Positions 6,571 through 6,849 of a DNA stretch of 6,849 bases are shown here, one piece after another; position 1 is the stretch's first letter; each line of letters opens with the position of its first letter. Origin of the DNA: Chloroflexales bacterium (GTDB taxonomy: Bacteria; Chloroflexota; Chloroflexia; Chloroflexales; Chloroflexaceae). The stretch is from contig JAAXUL010000304.1 of the NCBI GenBank assembly GCA_013336035.1, forward strand, positions 1 through 6,849, in the 5' to 3' direction. The position numbers and the translations under genes were made by a program. Under the pieces are notes generated by a model that was not told the DNA's origin, did not search any database, and saw only the letters and a list, made by a program, of their open reading frames with translations.

Positions 6571-6849
6571 GCACGACCCCCCCCCCAGAGCTGGACCGTT
6601 TCATCCATGCGCTGACATCGCCCCTGACCACACTCCAGGGCACGGCGCAGCTGCTGCGCAGGCGCCTGGAGGGGAGCACCGATGCGCAGCTGCTCCTGCT
6701 GCTCGGCGCCCTTGAGCGGAGCGTCGAGCGGCTGCGGGCGATCTGCGACCTGCTGCTGCAAGGGGCCGCCATCGACAATGATCATGTGCTGATCGAGGTG
6801 CCGGCGGCGGCGCTCAAGCTGGTAGGCGAAGGGCCCCGGGCGCAGGCCC
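6567..6849 (+). CDS. HisKA-like protein, sensorless histidine kinase or phosphotransferase (partial)
   Basis: The open frame runs off the right edge after 94 codons. The GTG start overlaps the preceding stop (GTGA) and has GGGGG (6557-6561) five bases upstream. After a short Pro-rich start the protein goes straight into a dimerisation/phosphotransfer-type pair of helices: RFIHALTSPLTTLQGTAQLL (11-30), then LERSVERLRAICDLLL (49-64), the latter matching the second HisKA helix. His14 aligns with the phospho-accepting His of kinases, and SPLTTL fits the H-box. The residue after His is Ala15, where kinases normally have Glu or Asp. The region from 70 on looks like the linker into an ATPase domain, but that domain lies outside the window. 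It could be a sensorless kinase, a ChpT-like histidine phosphotransferase, or a dimerisation partner of the upstream kinase. No sensor domain precedes the H-box. Confidence 0.75.
   Translation, partial: MSTTPPPELDRFIHALTSPLTTLQGTAQLLRRRLEGSTDAQLLLLLGALERSVERLRAICDLLLQGAAIDNDHVLIEVPAAALKLVGEGPRAQA
6577..6586 (+). repeat. Run of ten C near the start of the last gene
   Basis: Ten consecutive C residues occupy codons 4 to 7 of the HisKA-like gene (Thr-Pro-Pro-Pro). One added C would put the frame on a TGA at 6713-6715, and one lost C on a TGA at 6613-6615, so slippage either way truncates the protein. Such tracts can vary by replication slippage, or can be sequencing errors. Confidence 0.85.

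Noticed and set aside
1..6849. CRISPR arrays, insertion sequences, tRNAs or attachment sites.
   Set aside because: No regularly spaced direct repeats, transposase motifs, terminal inverted repeats or tRNA cloverleaf were seen. The gene content is chromosomal housekeeping plus signalling.

Overview
The window looks like high-GC bacterial DNA (G+C clearly above half, not counted). It is most plausibly from a filamentous member of the Chloroflexota, class Chloroflexia, near Roseiflexus or Chloroflexus. That placement is a family-level impression. It rests on the style of the membrane/GAF/helix-turn-helix protein and of the sensor kinases, not on a search.

Layout. The left end (1 to about 126) is the 3' end of a 23S rRNA gene. 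A structured spacer follows, then a complete 5S rRNA gene (about 238-351). A strong hairpin at 361-397 ends the rRNA operon. The same hairpin lies just past the stop codon of pgsA (437-1051, minus strand), which encodes the phosphatidylglycerophosphate synthase of membrane phospholipid synthesis. The rRNA operon and pgsA therefore converge on one apparently shared terminator.

Between pgsA and the next gene is a divergent control region. It holds two facing-away promoters, each with an extended -10 element (TGnTATAAT), at 1100-1108 on the minus strand and 1151-1159 on the plus strand. A palindrome with a repeated half-site lies between them. The plus-strand promoter would transcribe a leader of about 150 nt and then a four-gene signalling operon reaching the right edge.

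The operon is tightly packed, with junctions ATGA, a 3-nt gap, and GTGA. Gene 1 (1316-3238) is a multi-pass membrane protein with a GAF-like domain and a C-terminal helix-turn-helix, but no kinase. Gene 2 (3235-3600) is a stand-alone receiver. Gene 3 (3604-6570) is a hybrid histidine kinase: GAF-GAF-PAS-HisKA-HATPase, then a degenerate receiver, then an intact receiver. Gene 4 (6567 to the edge, partial) starts directly with a HisKA-like two-helix segment. Its H-box has Ala where the acidic residue normally follows the His.

A reasonable reading is a phosphorelay. The hybrid kinase would pass phosphate from His514 to its own Asp914, then to a His donor (possibly gene 4), then to the stand-alone receiver (Asp51). 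The only DNA-binding-type domain in the visible operon is on the membrane protein, which is an unusual arrangement. Phosphate routing and DNA binding are inferences.
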